Shown here in pieces: positions 46,807 through 57,991 of a DNA stretch of 64,000 nt (positions within the stretch are counted from its first letter, which is position 1; every line of letters begins with the position of its first letter). This DNA comes from Cystobasidiopsis lactophilus (Eukaryota > Basidiomycota > Agaricostilbomycetes > Agaricostilbales > Chionosphaeraceae). Both the position numbers and the translations under genes were made by a program. Location of the stretch: NCBI GenBank assembly GCA_001599975.1, contig BCIO01000005.1, positions 248,001-312,000 on the forward strand. The letters are read 5' to 3'. Below the pieces are notes generated by a model. That model did no database searches. It saw only the letters and a list, made by a program, of their open reading frames with translations, and had not been told where the DNA came from.

Positions 46807-47750
46807 TCAAGGTGGGATTGGTGCTGTGCTCTGAACCAAGCGGCCTCCTTTGCCGTCGATTAGGCGGTATGCTATGGGCCTTAAGTCGTGGGGTAGGGGA
46901 GGAAAACTCACTTGGGAAAAGTAAGCAGCAAGGTCTCTCTCCCACTTGGCGTCCAATGCCTTCTCCTCGTCAGAGGGTTCCACTCCGCGCATGCGATTCC
47001 CCTCGTAGTACACTTCCCTCGGCTTCCGTTTCTCCCAAACAATCGCTTTGTAGACGAAGCGCATGACCGGATCTTCGATGTCTTCAGGCTCGGTGCGCGT
47101 TGTTGTCATGGCGAAGGTGGAAAGGCGATAGGCAGTGTCGGTGGAATGCCGCAGCAGCTCCAAAAAGAGCCTGGCATAGCCTGCTACAATGGTTGCGGCA
47201 GGAAACAGGCGAAGGAGCAGGCGGGAGTGGCTTGGGTGTGGTTCCAACTTGGCCCCATAAAGCAGAGGAGGCGAGCAATGAGGCGCCAAGTACGTTTCGG
47301 GCAGCTCCGGCGAGCCGAAGATGAAGGAGCTTTTCCAAAGGCAGAAGTCCATCCTAGCCGTGTGAACTGGGTGAGTGAGAGTTGCCGACGGAGCGCGTGG
47401 GCCGTAAGATGCTTCTCCCTCATCGACGGGCCGCACGGACTGATTGGCGAAGCCGTGCGCCTCAAGAGCCGCTATCCCCGTGTCGAAAGTCGTATCCGAT
47501 ACAACAAACTCGAGACGCTGATGGCAATTGACTTTTCAGTTGAACTCAAGGTGCAATTGGTTAAAATCCTTACAAAGACAACGGTAGCGTAGCCGTATTG
47601 GCTGACTGCAAAATCTCCCCACAGTCCATGGTCGACGGCCGCAGTCTGAAGGATACGAGAGACAACAACATGCTCAAACTTTGGTGGGATATCTGGCGAG
47701 CTGACTTCGAAGTCCGAAGTCGCAGCTGCTGGGTCTTCACGGCTGCCCAT
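46807..47750 (-). CDS. nucleotidyltransferase-fold-like protein of unknown function, copy 2
   Basis: Paralogue of the gene at 45423. Begins MGSREDPAAATSDFEV, then VDHGLWGDFAVSQYGYATVV, intron (GTAAGG ... ATCAG), FVVSDTTFDTGIAALEAHG. Shared downstream elements: HPVHTARMDFCLWKSSFIFG, LPETYLAP, IVAGYARLFLELLRHS, YRLSTFAMT, DPVMRFVY and RMRGVEPSDEEKALD. The C-terminal end is unclear: a GTGAGT after AAYFSQ may start an intron, so the stop at 46807 is provisional. The conserved LWKSSFIFG and GYARLFLE blocks mark the family. Function unknown. Confidence 0.6.
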
Positions 47751-47879
47751 GAACGGAGAGTGCGGTCGCCCGGATGCGAGTAGGACAGAAGAATGCAGAG
47801 AGTAGTAGAAGCAAACGGAGAAGGAGGGCGCGCAAGGACCGAACGAGAATCGGTGCAGAGGGACGCCGGCGCCGGGATC

Positions 47880-47888
47880 GGTGGCAAA
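47880..47888 (+). promoter_or_regulatory. PACE-like nonamer
   Basis: Exact GGTGGCAAA, 130 bp upstream of the minus start at 47750. Confidence 0.45.
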
Positions 47889-47993
47889 CGTCTGGCTGCG
47901 GGTGTAGATGATGCGCAATCGCTCCTCTTACTCACGCACCATCAACCAGAAGCAAACTGACACCGAAGGGGTCGCAGTTCGTGCAAGAGAGGT

Positions 47994-48009
47994 CATCACG
48001 TACGAGCTG
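47994..48009 (+). repeat. upstream block shared by the two paralogues, copy 2
   Basis: Second exact copy of CATCACGTACGAGCTG, 244 bp before the start at 47750, again followed by CTTCTCGG. Confidence 0.6.
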
Positions 48010-48368
48010 GGCTTCTCGGGCTTCTCGGTCGGAGCAGCAGACCGGTGGTGCCTGCAATTTCCTCACAGACTCGAGGAGGGGTAGTCAGGATCTCAGCGAT
48101 AAAAGATCTTTTTCAGTTCTGTATCCGAAGTCCGCCGCCAGCTAGTCTAAGCCTCCTCGTTCTGCGTGGTCAACTCCTCCACCCTCGCCACCCTCATGTG
48201 CACGCCCATATGCACACGGCAAGGCCACCAAGTCTCTCGCTCTGGGTAATCAGAGTGCATAGCACTTCTGCTGCCGGAATGCAGGCGGATTTTGAGGCTG
48301 TCCGCTGTCAGTGTTCGGGTAAAAGCCAAGTCGAAACGATTTCGCTCTCACAAATTGAATCCCAAGCA

Positions 48369-49320
48369 TCAAGGAATGATAAAGATGCCACAAGTCGACA
48401 TAGCTCGGCTGTAGTCCTCAAAGGTCAGCTAGGGAAAAGTGTAGGCAGCAGACGACTTGCATTCCACGGAGGTTGGAATTGGCCTGCCCGCCGGTCAAAT
48501 CGCCTGACAACAGCATCACCATTGTGCGCTGTAGACCATTGTACTCGGAAAACGTAAGCCGGGATGGAAACTGGACACAGCGCTCCCCGTTGAATTCCGG
48601 GATGCTGCGGCCGAACGGTCGCATCTGGCCCAGATACGAAGTCGCAGCCTTCAGCTCCTCCGGCTCCGTGCGGCTTAACCCATCCATCCAAAATCATTTG
48701 ATGACCGACATCATCAACAGATGATCTTTGGGTGTGTTCCGTTCTGTCGCTTCAAACGCGAACGGGGCAGGAATGGAAGCCTCCGCAAATGCTGCGAGGC
48801 CAGTCATGAGAATGGCTTATTGCAGGGGGAAGGGCCAGCACCCACCAAGAAGAGCCGCTCTTTCCGGCATTTTGGCTGCTTGCTGGGCGGGACTGAGTTG
48901 ACCAGGCCTGGGTTGAAGTCCGCCTTGCCGCCGTGCATTCTCGGCCATACGGGTGATCGCCTCTTCATAGGCCTTGCAAAGCGGTACGAGAGCCGCCATG
49001 ATGGATTGAAACCCTTCATCTCCAGCCTTCACGCGCTGAAAGACAATGTCGCCCTCTTCAAGAGGCAACGGGCGATAGGGCTGGCAGGCGTCTCGGTGCT
49101 GCCTTCCCTGGATCAGTCGGGCTCCGAAACAGTCATAGTGAGGACGCTTTACGCCATTTTTGATCCAGTCCGTCTTTTGACATTTGGGAGAGCAATAGAA
49201 ACGAGCGCGGCAGCGAGAGCATTTCAAATCGAGGGATCCGTCGCTGCGGCCTTCAAATTCCTCGTCGCCGTTACATCCATGGCATTCGCCTGGACGGCCC
49301 AAAGTGTTCAAGTCTTGCAT
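48369..49320 (-). CDS. single-MYND zinc-finger protein
   Basis: Starts MQDLNTLGRPGE and enters a MYND finger at once: CHGCNGDEEFEGRSD then LKCSRCRARFYCSPKCQKTD and YDC, with all metal ligands present. After a helical region (IMAALVPLCKAYEEAITRM) introns lead to FAEASIPAPFAFEATERN and DHLLMM. A further exon reads EPEELKAATSYLGQM and FPSRLTFSEYNGLQRTMVML. Possible last exon: LTFEDYSRAMSTCGIFII. Two of the inferred introns would be very short (about 36 and 28 nt), so the 3' half is tentative. No catalytic domain accompanies the finger. Distinct in sequence from the double-MYND protein at 27300. Confidence 0.55.
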
Positions 49321-49800
49321 GGCCGCTTGCCAACGATCAGGGTTTCACTTAGGTGGAATGGCTTAACGCGACATGTTGTAAATGAATTTGAGGAGTCGGT
49401 GGCTGAACCCAGGACTGGACGGCAAATCATCGGGCAGCTGCTGGCGCAATGCGTGGGAGGAACGGAAGTGACGGAAAGCAGAAAGCCGCCAGTAAGCCGC
49501 CTGCAAAGCCGAGACCATGCTTTAATGGCAACATTTCTCAAAGTCTCCAAAGTTTTGCTCTTTCCTCTCATCCTCTTTGTCGAATCCCTGTCATCCATTC
49601 GCATGCGGAACAGGTTGACGGTGAGCCGCATTGCGAGCGGTTTGGACCTCATCCTCTCTTTGGCAAGGACCAATCAGACAACGTCAACCGACAGGACGAG
49701 AGCGACAAACAAGCGTCTCTTTAGTCTGACATGTTCCGTGGTAGCGTGGACGTTCTCTTCAGATCATATAAAAGCCTGTAATGGTAAGAATGCGTGACTT
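49321..49800. other. spacer between MYND and membrane-protein genes
   Basis: 480 bp; promoter side of the MYND gene. A TATA-like ATATAAAAG at about 49765 lies on the plus strand but no plus-strand gene follows it. Nothing else is supported. Confidence 0.4.
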
Positions 49801-50354
49801 TCAGCCTCTTGAGCAACAAGAGAGCACAACGTACGCCTCGCAATTGATGCCCTTGACGATCTGCCTAGTATACTGCCCCAACGCGTAACCTGTCCTAGAA
49901 TATTGGAAAATGGGCAAGAGATTGGCGCAAATGATGAGGCCGGGGAAGCAGAGCAGGGTTGAAATCCAGCCGCCAGGATCGCCGAAAGCGCGCACTACAA
50001 AAGCCACGCTACCGACAAGAACCGCGGCCAAGTAAAGGTCTGGAAAGCCAGACACAGGGCTGGCGAAGGTGCGGGCCGTAGTAGGACGCGGCGAGTAGAA
50101 AAAAGCTAGCAGGCAAAGAATCGCTAAATGGCTGAGTTGGAAGGAGGCAGCCAGCAGCGACACATTGACCGGGCCCATCGTGTCGTAGGCTATTCATCTT
50201 GACGTTATTCTCGAGAACTGGCAACGCGAGGCAAATTCCTCTGACCAGGCAAGATCTCAGGATAAAACGCAAGCGCAATGCCCACCGCGCCAACCAGCCG
50301 GAAGCCGATGATAGCAGTCCATGCCACACAGGAGTGCTGGAGGCGCTCTGGCAT
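49801..50354 (-). CDS. small multi-pass membrane protein of unknown function
   Basis: Two exons join in frame across GTCAGA ... ATAG. MPERLQHSCVAWTAIIGF leads to LVGAVGIALAFYPEILPAYD. Further hydrophobic segments follow (VSLLAASFQLSHLAILCLL; LYLAAVLVGSVAFVVRAF; GWISTLLCFPGLIICANLL). Four membrane spans in about 165 residues are likely. The start is the first Met after an in-frame stop. I do not recognise the family; the four-helix plan recalls Erg28-like scaffold proteins but no motif supports that. The C-terminal residues after KGINCE are uncertain. Confidence 0.55.
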
Positions 50355-50542
50355 GACTGTGTAGCACAGGACGAAAGCAAGGTGGTTGAACAGAGAGGAA
50401 ATAGTTCTTCAAGCTGGGACTGGACGCCTTTACTCCCTTCGTTCGAACAAGTGGTTCTCCTCATTCTCCACAGAAGACACGAGGCTTCGGGTCATGAGAT
50501 TCACAAGCATTTTGACGTACTGCTCCCAAGGTGCCCGCCCAT

Positions 50543-52892
50543 CTACTGGTGCGCCATCAACGCGCCAGCAAATGTCATGATCAAGCGAGCTCGCAGCTCG
50601 ACCAAGTCCTCCGGCACCACAAAGATGACTGGTGTACACACATTGAGATTGAAAATCAGCAGGAAGCAATGAAGACTCACTCGTCCCAATCTTGCGCGCG
50701 ATGGAGATGGCCAGTCGAGCTGTTTGTCGAGCATTCGAGATAGGTCACAAACCTTAAGTGAGAGCGCCACCAACCATTATTCTTGCACTCCTCGTCTGTG
50801 CGGCCATCCAGGACCAGTGAGTAGTCGACGTAGCCCGGCTTGAGGGCGTCGAGCAGGTCGAGCCAGAAGACGGCGTTGCGCAGGGACGGGTCCTTGAACG
50901 AGCGCATCGAACTGGACTTGCCCGACTTCTTGACCGTGTCGTTGCACCACCTGACAATGTCCGAGTCGGTGATGTCCCGCCCGCCTTTTGCCAAGCTGGC
51001 CAGGGTCTGGACCACGTTCTTGCGCATGAGCTGCCACACCAGACCCAGAGTCAACGTTTTGTTGCCGTCCACAATGTCGGCGCCTTGGATGCCGACCATT
51101 TGCATGTTGTTGCTCTTGGCCAGGTCGACCGAGTAGTTGGTGTTCTCGACCGCCTTGAAGCGCGACAGTTCCGGTGGCGGCTCGTCTGGGTCGGTGGCCT
51201 TAGGCCGCTTCGATACACGTCGCCAGGTGACCGAGCCAGGGATGACCTTGTCGAAAGCTTGGAGCAAGATTGTGCCGTCCTGTGCGACGTTCGGAGAAAT
51301 CCTATCAGCTTCAATATTGATAGAGGAGGCAACCCGCGCACCTTGAGATCCTCGAACAGGTTGTAAACGCCCGGCTCGACGTCGAGCGAGTTGAGCCAGA
51401 GGGTGAACACGCGCGCCTCCCGCTCGCCCTCGGCGTCAAAGTCCTCGATGACCGGGCGCTCCGTTTCCTCCAGTGGCTGTAGCCCGGTCTCAGGATATTA
51501 CTTCGATGAAGTAAAGGGTAGAGATTCAAACCAACCTCGAGGCCGGGCCAGGTGTTGAAGAGGTGGGCGACAAAGGCCAGATTGAGCTTTGGGTTGCCCG
51601 CGACCATGGCTGTCGGGGTCAGGTATTTCCTGCAACCAATGCGGTCTGCGTTCTGGAGGACCTGCTCGGCCCGCTTGAGCAGCTCGCGCTCTTGCAAGGG
51701 CGCCCTGGAGCACTCGGCCGGCTTGAGCTGGTTCAGGAGCACGGTGTAGTTCTCGCCGTCGGACACGTCCTTTGAGAAGTTGGCGACCCGGCGGGGCCAG
51801 TTGGCGGCTTTCAGGTGGTAGTTGAACCAGCGGAGGAGGATCTGGTCGGGCGGCAGGCGGAGGAACTGCTCGAGCGTCTCGTCGTCCTCGAGCAGGCGGT
51901 ACAGCTCGGGGTGGTGCTTGATGTCAATCTTGGAGAGCAGGCCGCGGCGGATGACCTGCCAAATGAGGCCGAGGATGAGGTGCTCCCTTCCCTCGGACAA
52001 GTCGGTGGGCCCGATGTTGACGACGGAGCAGCCGATGCCCTTGGCGGAAGCGATGACAATATTGTTGTTCTCGGTCATTTGGAAGTTGTTGAGGCCTTTG
52101 GGCAAGGTGGAGGAGATGGCGTTGCCCGCTGACGGCCCGCGCTTGTGGCCGGCCACACCACCTTTAGCTGGCCCGCCCGGCTTGTTGAGGACTCGCTCGT
52201 CGATGGTGTCCGGCACCGAGTCGTTGATTAGCTTAGAAAGGACCAGACCGTCTGTGGGTCGGGACGCAAATGAAATACACTCCTGGTGTGAAGAGAATGA
52301 GCGGCACCCACCTTTGCATTCGTCGAATAGCTGCATCGTGTCTGTCGGTATCGGGATGCGGCTGCCAATGTCGACATCGCCTGCCAGGACCTGTGCATCG
52401 CACAGTTCAAAGATACACCCTCGAGAGTGTATAAGGCAGAAGCGAGGACGCACCTGGTTGATGTGCCGAGTGAACTCGGTCCGCTCGTCCTCGTTGACGG
52501 TGTGGCTGGAGGACGCGGTGGAGCCGCCCAGCTTGACCTTGCCAGCCTTGGCCGTGGCAGTGAGGCCCTTGCCAGCCTTGAGCTTGGCGAAGAGCTCGGC
52601 AAACTCCTCGACGTCGATCCGCCCGCTCGAGTCGCTCGTCGACTTCAACGCCTCGCGCACCTCGTCGTAGCTGAACTCGTTGCCCGTCGTGAACGCCTTG
52701 GACACTTCTGGCTTGGACAAATACGTCCCGTCCGTCGACAGCGAGCTGTGAGCCGTACAAATGCACGTAGCTCAGCAGGGGAGACCAGAGCGGGATGTTT
52801 ATCGGGGCTCACTTGAACTGGGAGACGAGGTCCATCACTTCCTGGTCCGCCAATTGGCCTTGAAACTTGCGCTTGAGCTTGAGGGCTTGCAT
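50543..52892 (-). CDS. SAC6: fimbrin/plastin actin-bundling protein
   Basis: Crosslinks actin filaments in patches and cables. N-terminus MQALKLKRKFQGQLADQE with an EF-hand-like region (SLSTDGTYLSKPEV, DSSGRIDVEEFAELF). Four calponin-homology domains follow: DGLVLSKLINDSVPDTIDER and NNFQMTENNNIVIASAKGIG in CH1, ILGLIWQVIRRGLL in CH2, RVFTLWLNSLDVEPGVYN in CH3, and LGLVWQLMRKNVVQTL with FWLDLLDALKPGYVDYSLVL in CH4. The final exon is VVPEDLVELRARLIMTFAG. The length fits yeast Sac6. About six introns. Confidence 0.95.
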
Positions 52893-53117
52893 CTTGGGCT
52901 CAACTGGGACAAAGGCCGACGTGTCCAAGAGCAAGAGCGGTGCAGCGCCTCCCAAGGCCTTAGTGACGAAAGGTGCGGAACTTGCGGGTTCGAGATTTGG
53001 CGCCCAAATCCTTTGGTACTAAGCCCAAAGGGGATATCCATGATTGCAAGCCAATGCCAAAGCGAAATGTAGAAGGCGAAACGAGTGGAATGGGGAAGCA
53101 AGGCAGTGAGAACAAGT

Positions 53118-55137
53118 CTAGTGGCCACCCTTGCCACCTTTAGCCCAGCCATTCCTAAACCCAGGACCGGGCCTGTGCCAGGGAGCGGCGGTGGTGGTGG
53201 GCTTGGGGACGGTCGAGGAAGTCTTGCCGGCCGAAGACTTGGGCGCCATCGTGCCGGTGTTGCCACCCTTGCCACCGCTGCCTGAGCCCCCCTTGCCGCC
53301 GCCATTTTCGTCCTTGCCGGAAGACTTGGAGGACGTGGTGTGCTTAGCTGAGGTTGACTTGGCTGACTTGGAAGAAACGGGCGTGGTGACCACATCTTCG
53401 TTGCCCGAGACCGGCACGTCGACGCCCGAAGTGGTGGCCATCGTAGAAAGCGGCGCCAAGGTAGAGACAGGAGAACTGGCTGCGATTGCGCCACCGGGTC
53501 CGACCTTGTGGCTGGAGGTCAACATGAGTCAGCTCGCCACCAAGGCTCGAAACGAAGAATGGCCTCACAAGTCGTCTTGAGGATTGAATGAGCACGTTTT
53601 GCCAAGATAAGTGATCGGGTCATAAGCAGCGAGGGAAGCCATGAAGGCTAGCTGGTTCGACATGCAGTCCGCCGTCCAACCATCCGGCACATTCCCGTCA
53701 TGCAGCATCTGATAAGTATGCACCACGCCCAATTGGGCGAAGAGCTCGGCAAAGTTGGTTCGGGAGTAAGAGTCGGGAACGCCTTGGTGTGTCCGCGTGG
53801 CCCCGTCAGCCAAAGTTCATGGGTTGTGGCGCACGCAAACTCACAAGTGTCCTTCTCGACGGCATCGAACAGAGCTTGTGACTGCGAGTATTGGCCTCGG
53901 TCAAGAGCATGGGTCGACTCGTGCAGCAGGCCGTTTTGGTTCAGTGGGCCTTGGGAGACTACGGCCACCCCGTCTTGATCGGTGGCGGTGGTAAATGCGG
54001 AAGCGCCGTCTTGAGGCACGATCACGTTCAGATCGATCCACTGCGTAATCATTTGTAATTCTTAGCCCGTTCGTGGGGCACAATAAATGGAGAACAGCGC
54101 ACTTTGCGAGTTCCGATCGGTAAACTGCCCAGCAGACCTGCCGCCTCGCCTTGGCCAAGTTGGGCAGAGGGGCAGTGGCACATCTTCCAAGTATCTTGGC
54201 AGTCCTCATAGGTGATGTCGTAGACGTCGAAAGTCTCAGGGCACATGTCAGCCCAGCCAGCACAGGCTGCCGGCATGACCGAGTTCTTGACCGACGTGCC
54301 GTTCTTGGGAGGGAGAACGTCCAGCATGTCGTAGCCAGACAGGCCGGGCATTTGAGGAGGTGGCATGGAGAAGACCTTTTCGAAGTTGAAGCTGGCCCAT
54401 TGGCCGACGAAATCGGGAGCAATGCATTCGGTGGGGTCGACGCCGACAGAAATCTGCTGGATAGAGCCGGTGGGATCGCCAGTGGTGCAAGCATGGCCAG
54501 CCAGCTGGGGATTGAAGAACTGGAAGAACGACGCATTAGGGACAAGGGCAGAAGCGAAGTTGATGCTGAACTTACATTCAAAGTGCCGGGAGGTCCATTC
54601 CATTTGGTCGAATTGATGAAGATACCATTGAGGGTGGAATCACACTGAAGCTCTCCGACGTCGTTGAAAGTCACGTCGAGCGCGATGGGAGTCTTGCATT
54701 CGTGGTCGGCGAAGAACTCGACGCTGTAAGTCTTCGGGGCCTCAACAAGGGCGTAGTTCTGGTATTGGCCATCTGTTCCACGCGCACGGAGCATCCTATG
54801 AGGCATAGACATGAAGGAAGGAAGTCGCAAGCCTACCAATAACGAGGCATTTGCCGTCGCCGTCAGACCAGAGCTGAAGGTAGCCGGTCTTCGGCGTGCC
54901 ATCTTGACAGGCAACGCCGTTGACTGCCGAATTGTAGAACTCGAAGCTACCAGCAGTGCCTTTCCACGACATAGAGCCAAAGATGGCGCCGTCCACAGTG
55001 CTGTTGCATTTTAACGGGTCCACGGAAGGAACAGAGTATTGAGGCATTGGGTTCTTGCAGTCATCATCGCTGTAGAACGTGAGCTGGGCATTGGAGAGCG
55101 CAAAGAGTGACAGTGTCAAAACGAGAGTGGGCCACAT
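53118..55137 (-). CDS. secreted zinc metallopeptidase with duplicated N-terminal Cys module
   Basis: Signal peptide MWPTLVLTLSLFALSNA. Two related N-terminal modules follow: FYSDDDCKNP ... LKCNSTVDG ... GVACQDG ... GKCLV, and FFADHECKTP ... LQCDSTLNG ... GHACTTG ... TECIAP. The peptidase region contains CAGWADMCPETFDVYD and the HEXXH zinc motif in LLHESTHALD. PDSYSRTNFAELFAQLGVV then resembles fungal zincin families related to deuterolysin (M35). After GWTADCMSNQLAFMASL and YLGKT an intron (GTGCTC ... CCAG) leads to a Ser/Thr/Gly/Lys-rich tail ending NGWAKGGKGGH. It is probably extracellular. The family name is tentative because the usual third-ligand motif is not obvious. Confidence 0.7.
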
Positions 55138-55819
55138 CGCAAGCAAACGAAGGAGGCACTAAGGGTTGATACGGAAAAGAGGCAAGGAACGCAGTTGCTG
55201 CCAGACATTTGTGCACATCCGACGATCACGGACACTGTATCAGCCCTCTACATACGAGGACGCCGGGGGAGGTTTGAAGAATACAAGAGGATAACAAAGG
55301 GCAGCAGGCAGAAGCAGCGCGAACGCGCGGTCAGAATCAGGAGGTGCCGAGCAGAATCGTGTAAGGTGTGGCGTTTTTTGGCTTGATAAAGTATCAAAGG
55401 TAGTATCAGATGTAAGACGAGAGAGGACTTCCGTTCTCGATCGAAGGGTTTCGTTACAAATGCAAGTCGAGGGTCCGCGGACGTCTCGTCGCGGCAACAG
55501 ACAGCATCTGCAATTTCGAAGTGGGCTGGCTCGTCGACCGTGCCCTTTGGAAGTTTTGAAACACAGGCATGTGGTTGGCTACCGGCGCCAGGGGCCGGCA
55601 GGAGCAAGCTTCGGTTCGCTTGTTGGTGTCGTCTACCCACCCGCTCATGGTTGGTAACGTGATCTCAATCGATGCAATCTACACGGTGTTCTTCATGTCC
55701 AGAATCCCTCGTGAGTGTACAACTGAGCTCTCGGTCCAAAATCTGGCCACCTGCTGAATCGGCTCGCCCGCGACCATGACGAAAGCTCCGGGAAGTGAAC
55801 CTAAGCCCGAAGGCGCTTG
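55138..55819. other. promoter of the metallopeptidase, 3' side of family member P1
   Basis: 680 bp without a supported gene. Short open stretches on the minus strand (55248-55640) look non-coding. Confidence 0.45.
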
Positions 55820-56627
55820 TCACCCATTGTGAGCTGCTCCGACGATGAGGCAGAACAGAAATATGGCCAGTATCACAAAGAATACTCCAGGACCGAGGTC
55901 CAGCTGCGAAGCAGTTGGAAGCGTCACTGCTCAGGTCTTCAGCCCAAGAACGACGATCGCACGGGCAACACGACCCTTACCTTTTGGACAGGAATTACCC
56001 AGACCATAGAGGCTTGAGGGGGCTAAGACGGCATAGACGAAAACACCCGCCGCGTCAGGCGGATTGGGGGCGGTGACCACGGTGATGTTGCACTGGGAGA
56101 GAGCCATCGCCCTCGTTGCAGCATCGCCGTAGCCGCAAAAGGTTTGAAGAAAAGCTGGAGTGTATGCGCAGCAGTTGCCGGCGGAGTCAGTGGTCCATGT
56201 GCCCTGTTGGAGGCTACCATCGTCCCTTCGAGTGGCAACAGCTGCATTCACAATGTCCAGATCCGACTTGAACTTCTGCTCCAGGTCGGGACAGAAATCA
56301 AGACCATCGCGGCGAGCCAATCTGCTGTGAGCGAATCGATTGTTAGTCGTTGAGCAGACGGGAGTATTCAGGATGCGCACCTGGCATTGATGGAGACCGG
56401 AGAGCTGTGGGCATTCCAAATCAGTCGATGCCTGGAGCTGCGGCATGCAAGATGCTTACGGTCGAAGCTCGTCAACTCCATCAGCTCCGCCGCCGTTGGC
56501 AGTTCTCGGGCTTCGGTTCGCGACCGCTTAGCTTTCAGCGTGCATTCTATAACAGATGGGCTCACAGCGATCGACCGTAGCACAGTGTGGCGGCAACAAA
56601 AGCAAAGCTGATGCCGGCGACTCGCAT
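55820..56627 (-). CDS. small Cys-containing type I membrane protein, family member P1
   Basis: First of four tandem paralogues; family not recognised. Exons: signal peptide MRVAGISFAFVAATLCYG; a short linker (ANGGGADGVDELRP); core LARRDGLDFCPDLEQKFKSD, SLQQGTWTTDSAG, YTPAFLQTFCGYGDA, ALSQCNITVV, GNSCPKG. The last exon is one membrane span, GVFFVILAIFLFCLIVGAA, ending HNG. Four core Cys suggest two disulfides. Closest to P2 in sequence, intron positions and upstream DNA. Likely at the cell surface or in secretory membranes, with almost no cytosolic tail. Confidence 0.65.
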
Positions 56628-57016
56628 TGTCAAAGAGAGGTGGTGGAAGGCGGAGAGCAAGGAGCGCGCGCCCCGGGCCCAATCCTTAAGCAGTGACGTT
56701 GTATATCACCGCCTTCAGTCATTTCGCATTCACGGCTCCGAGACAAGAGCTCGCCAACGGACTTGGAGTCTATTATGTCACCCCGCCGCCGTATGCTCAT
56801 CTTGAAAATCGGGCTCGCCACCGTCGAGTCCCTCAGAGCTGCTCGTGAAGGACCTCCAAGCGTCCATCGATGAGGGTGGAAGTGCAAGAGAAAGAGAAGA
56901 CAGGCCAACACGAATGCGGCTCTGGAAACAGCCAGCCCAAATCCTATTGCCACTGACTGCCGCGCCATCGCTCCGGAAGTGCAGAGCCGGTCAGCAAGAG
57001 GGAGCGGCTCCTAGCA
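56628..57016. other. upstream region of P1
   Basis: 390 bp. Contains CGTATGCTCATCTTGAAAA at 56790, identical to a block before P2, and CTCGCCACC just after it. No gene is seen. Confidence 0.5.
56790..56808 (+). repeat. upstream block shared by P1 and P2, copy 1
   Basis: CGTATGCTCATCTTGAAAA, 163-181 bp upstream of the P1 start at 56627. It is repeated exactly before P2; the adjoining sequence is also similar. Confidence 0.65.
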
Positions 57017-57793
57017 TCACTTGGCAATGATGGCGGCCAAGATCATTGTCAGACCCATGAACAAAAAAAAGTCTCTTTGGCGAGGAGTCGCTGCTACGAT
57101 TTCAGTACGAGTTGTAACATAGCAAGTGAAGGAGTCGAATACTTTTGGGACAGGCATCACGCAGCCGGTAAAGTTGCTTTGGGTCCAAGATGAGAAAGAC
57201 TCCTTCGGCGTTAGGCGCGACATTGGAGATGGTGACGTTGCATTGCGCAAGAGCCCTCGCATTCGTTGGGGCGTCGCCATAGCTGCAAAACGTCTGGATG
57301 AAGGCTGGGGTATAGTAGACTTTGCCGACAGAGTCAGAGTCGGGGGTCCAAGCGCCTTGCTGGCTGCTGCCATCGTCGCCTCGAACAGCAACAGCGGCAG
57401 TCACAACCTCCAGCTCGAACCTGAACTTCTGCTCCAGCTTGGCACAGAAGTCAAGATCATCACGCCGAGTCAATCTGTTTGTAGCAAGGCGCGGTCAGCT
57501 GTGGAGTTGTCCGGGGACGCGGGCGGTTTACCTGTCATCGGTAGGTCCGGGCGAGCTGTAGTCGAAAACTACTCAGCTAGGGGCTGGTTGTAGTGTCTGG
57601 GCAACTGTGCTCACGGCGGGGAGTTGTACTCTCCATCAGCGCCGTCAGCGAGGCTGCCGCCATTGGAAGCTTGCGAGCCGCTGTTCATGCTCGATCAGCT
57701 TGCAGCCTTGACGACCCTGTGGATGGCTCACACAGATTTCACTTGGCAGAGGACAGCGACAGCAAGAGCACATTTAATGGCGGCCAAACGCAT
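57017..57793 (-). CDS. small Cys-containing type I membrane protein, family member P2
   Basis: Signal peptide MRLAAIKCALAVAVLCQV, linker exon (SNGGSLADGADGEYNSPP), then the core LTRRDDLDFCAKLEQKFRF, SSQQGAWTPDSDS, YYTPAFIQTFCSYGDA, ALAQCNVTISN and RDACPK. A GTATTC ... GTAG intron gives a C-terminal span DFFLFMGLTMILAAIIAK. Introns fall at the same points as in P1. Total about 170 residues. The N-glycosylation sequon in CNVTI is shared across the family. Function unknown. Confidence 0.65.
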
Positions 57794-57966
57794 CGTCAAA
57801 CTGTGCGCGAACAGAGCGTGTGGAAGAAAGAGAGCAAGGGGCATCGAGCCTCGAGTGGGAGCGTGACGCAATGTCGTTCCATTTGAGTCATTTCAGTGAA
57901 TTGAATTGACTGCTCCTAAAGAAGAGTTCTGAGGAGGGAACGGAGACTAGTTTATGTCGTCCATTC

Positions 57967-57985
57967 CGTATGCTCATCTTGAAAA
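57967..57985 (+). repeat. upstream block shared by P1 and P2, copy 2
   Basis: Second exact copy of CGTATGCTCATCTTGAAAA, 174-192 bp upstream of the P2 start at 57793. Confidence 0.65.
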
Positions 57986-57991
57986 GCCCCC

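Larger units (their letters stand above)
47751..48368. other. promoter region of copy 2
   Basis: 620 bp with GGTGGCAAA at 47880 and the shared 16-bp block at 47994. The part from 48050 to 48368 shows nothing recognisable. Confidence 0.45.

Noticed and set aside
49762-49775. TATA-like ATATAAAAG on the plus strand
   Set aside because: No plus-strand gene starts downstream; the next genes are on the minus strand.
48721-49797. 359-codon plus-strand open frame
   Set aside because: It lies opposite the MYND finger exon, has no recognisable domain, and the minus strand carries the conserved Cys pattern.
51822-52670. 283-codon plus-strand open frame
   Set aside because: Antisense to fimbrin CH domains; the length results from G+C-rich codon use, not selection.
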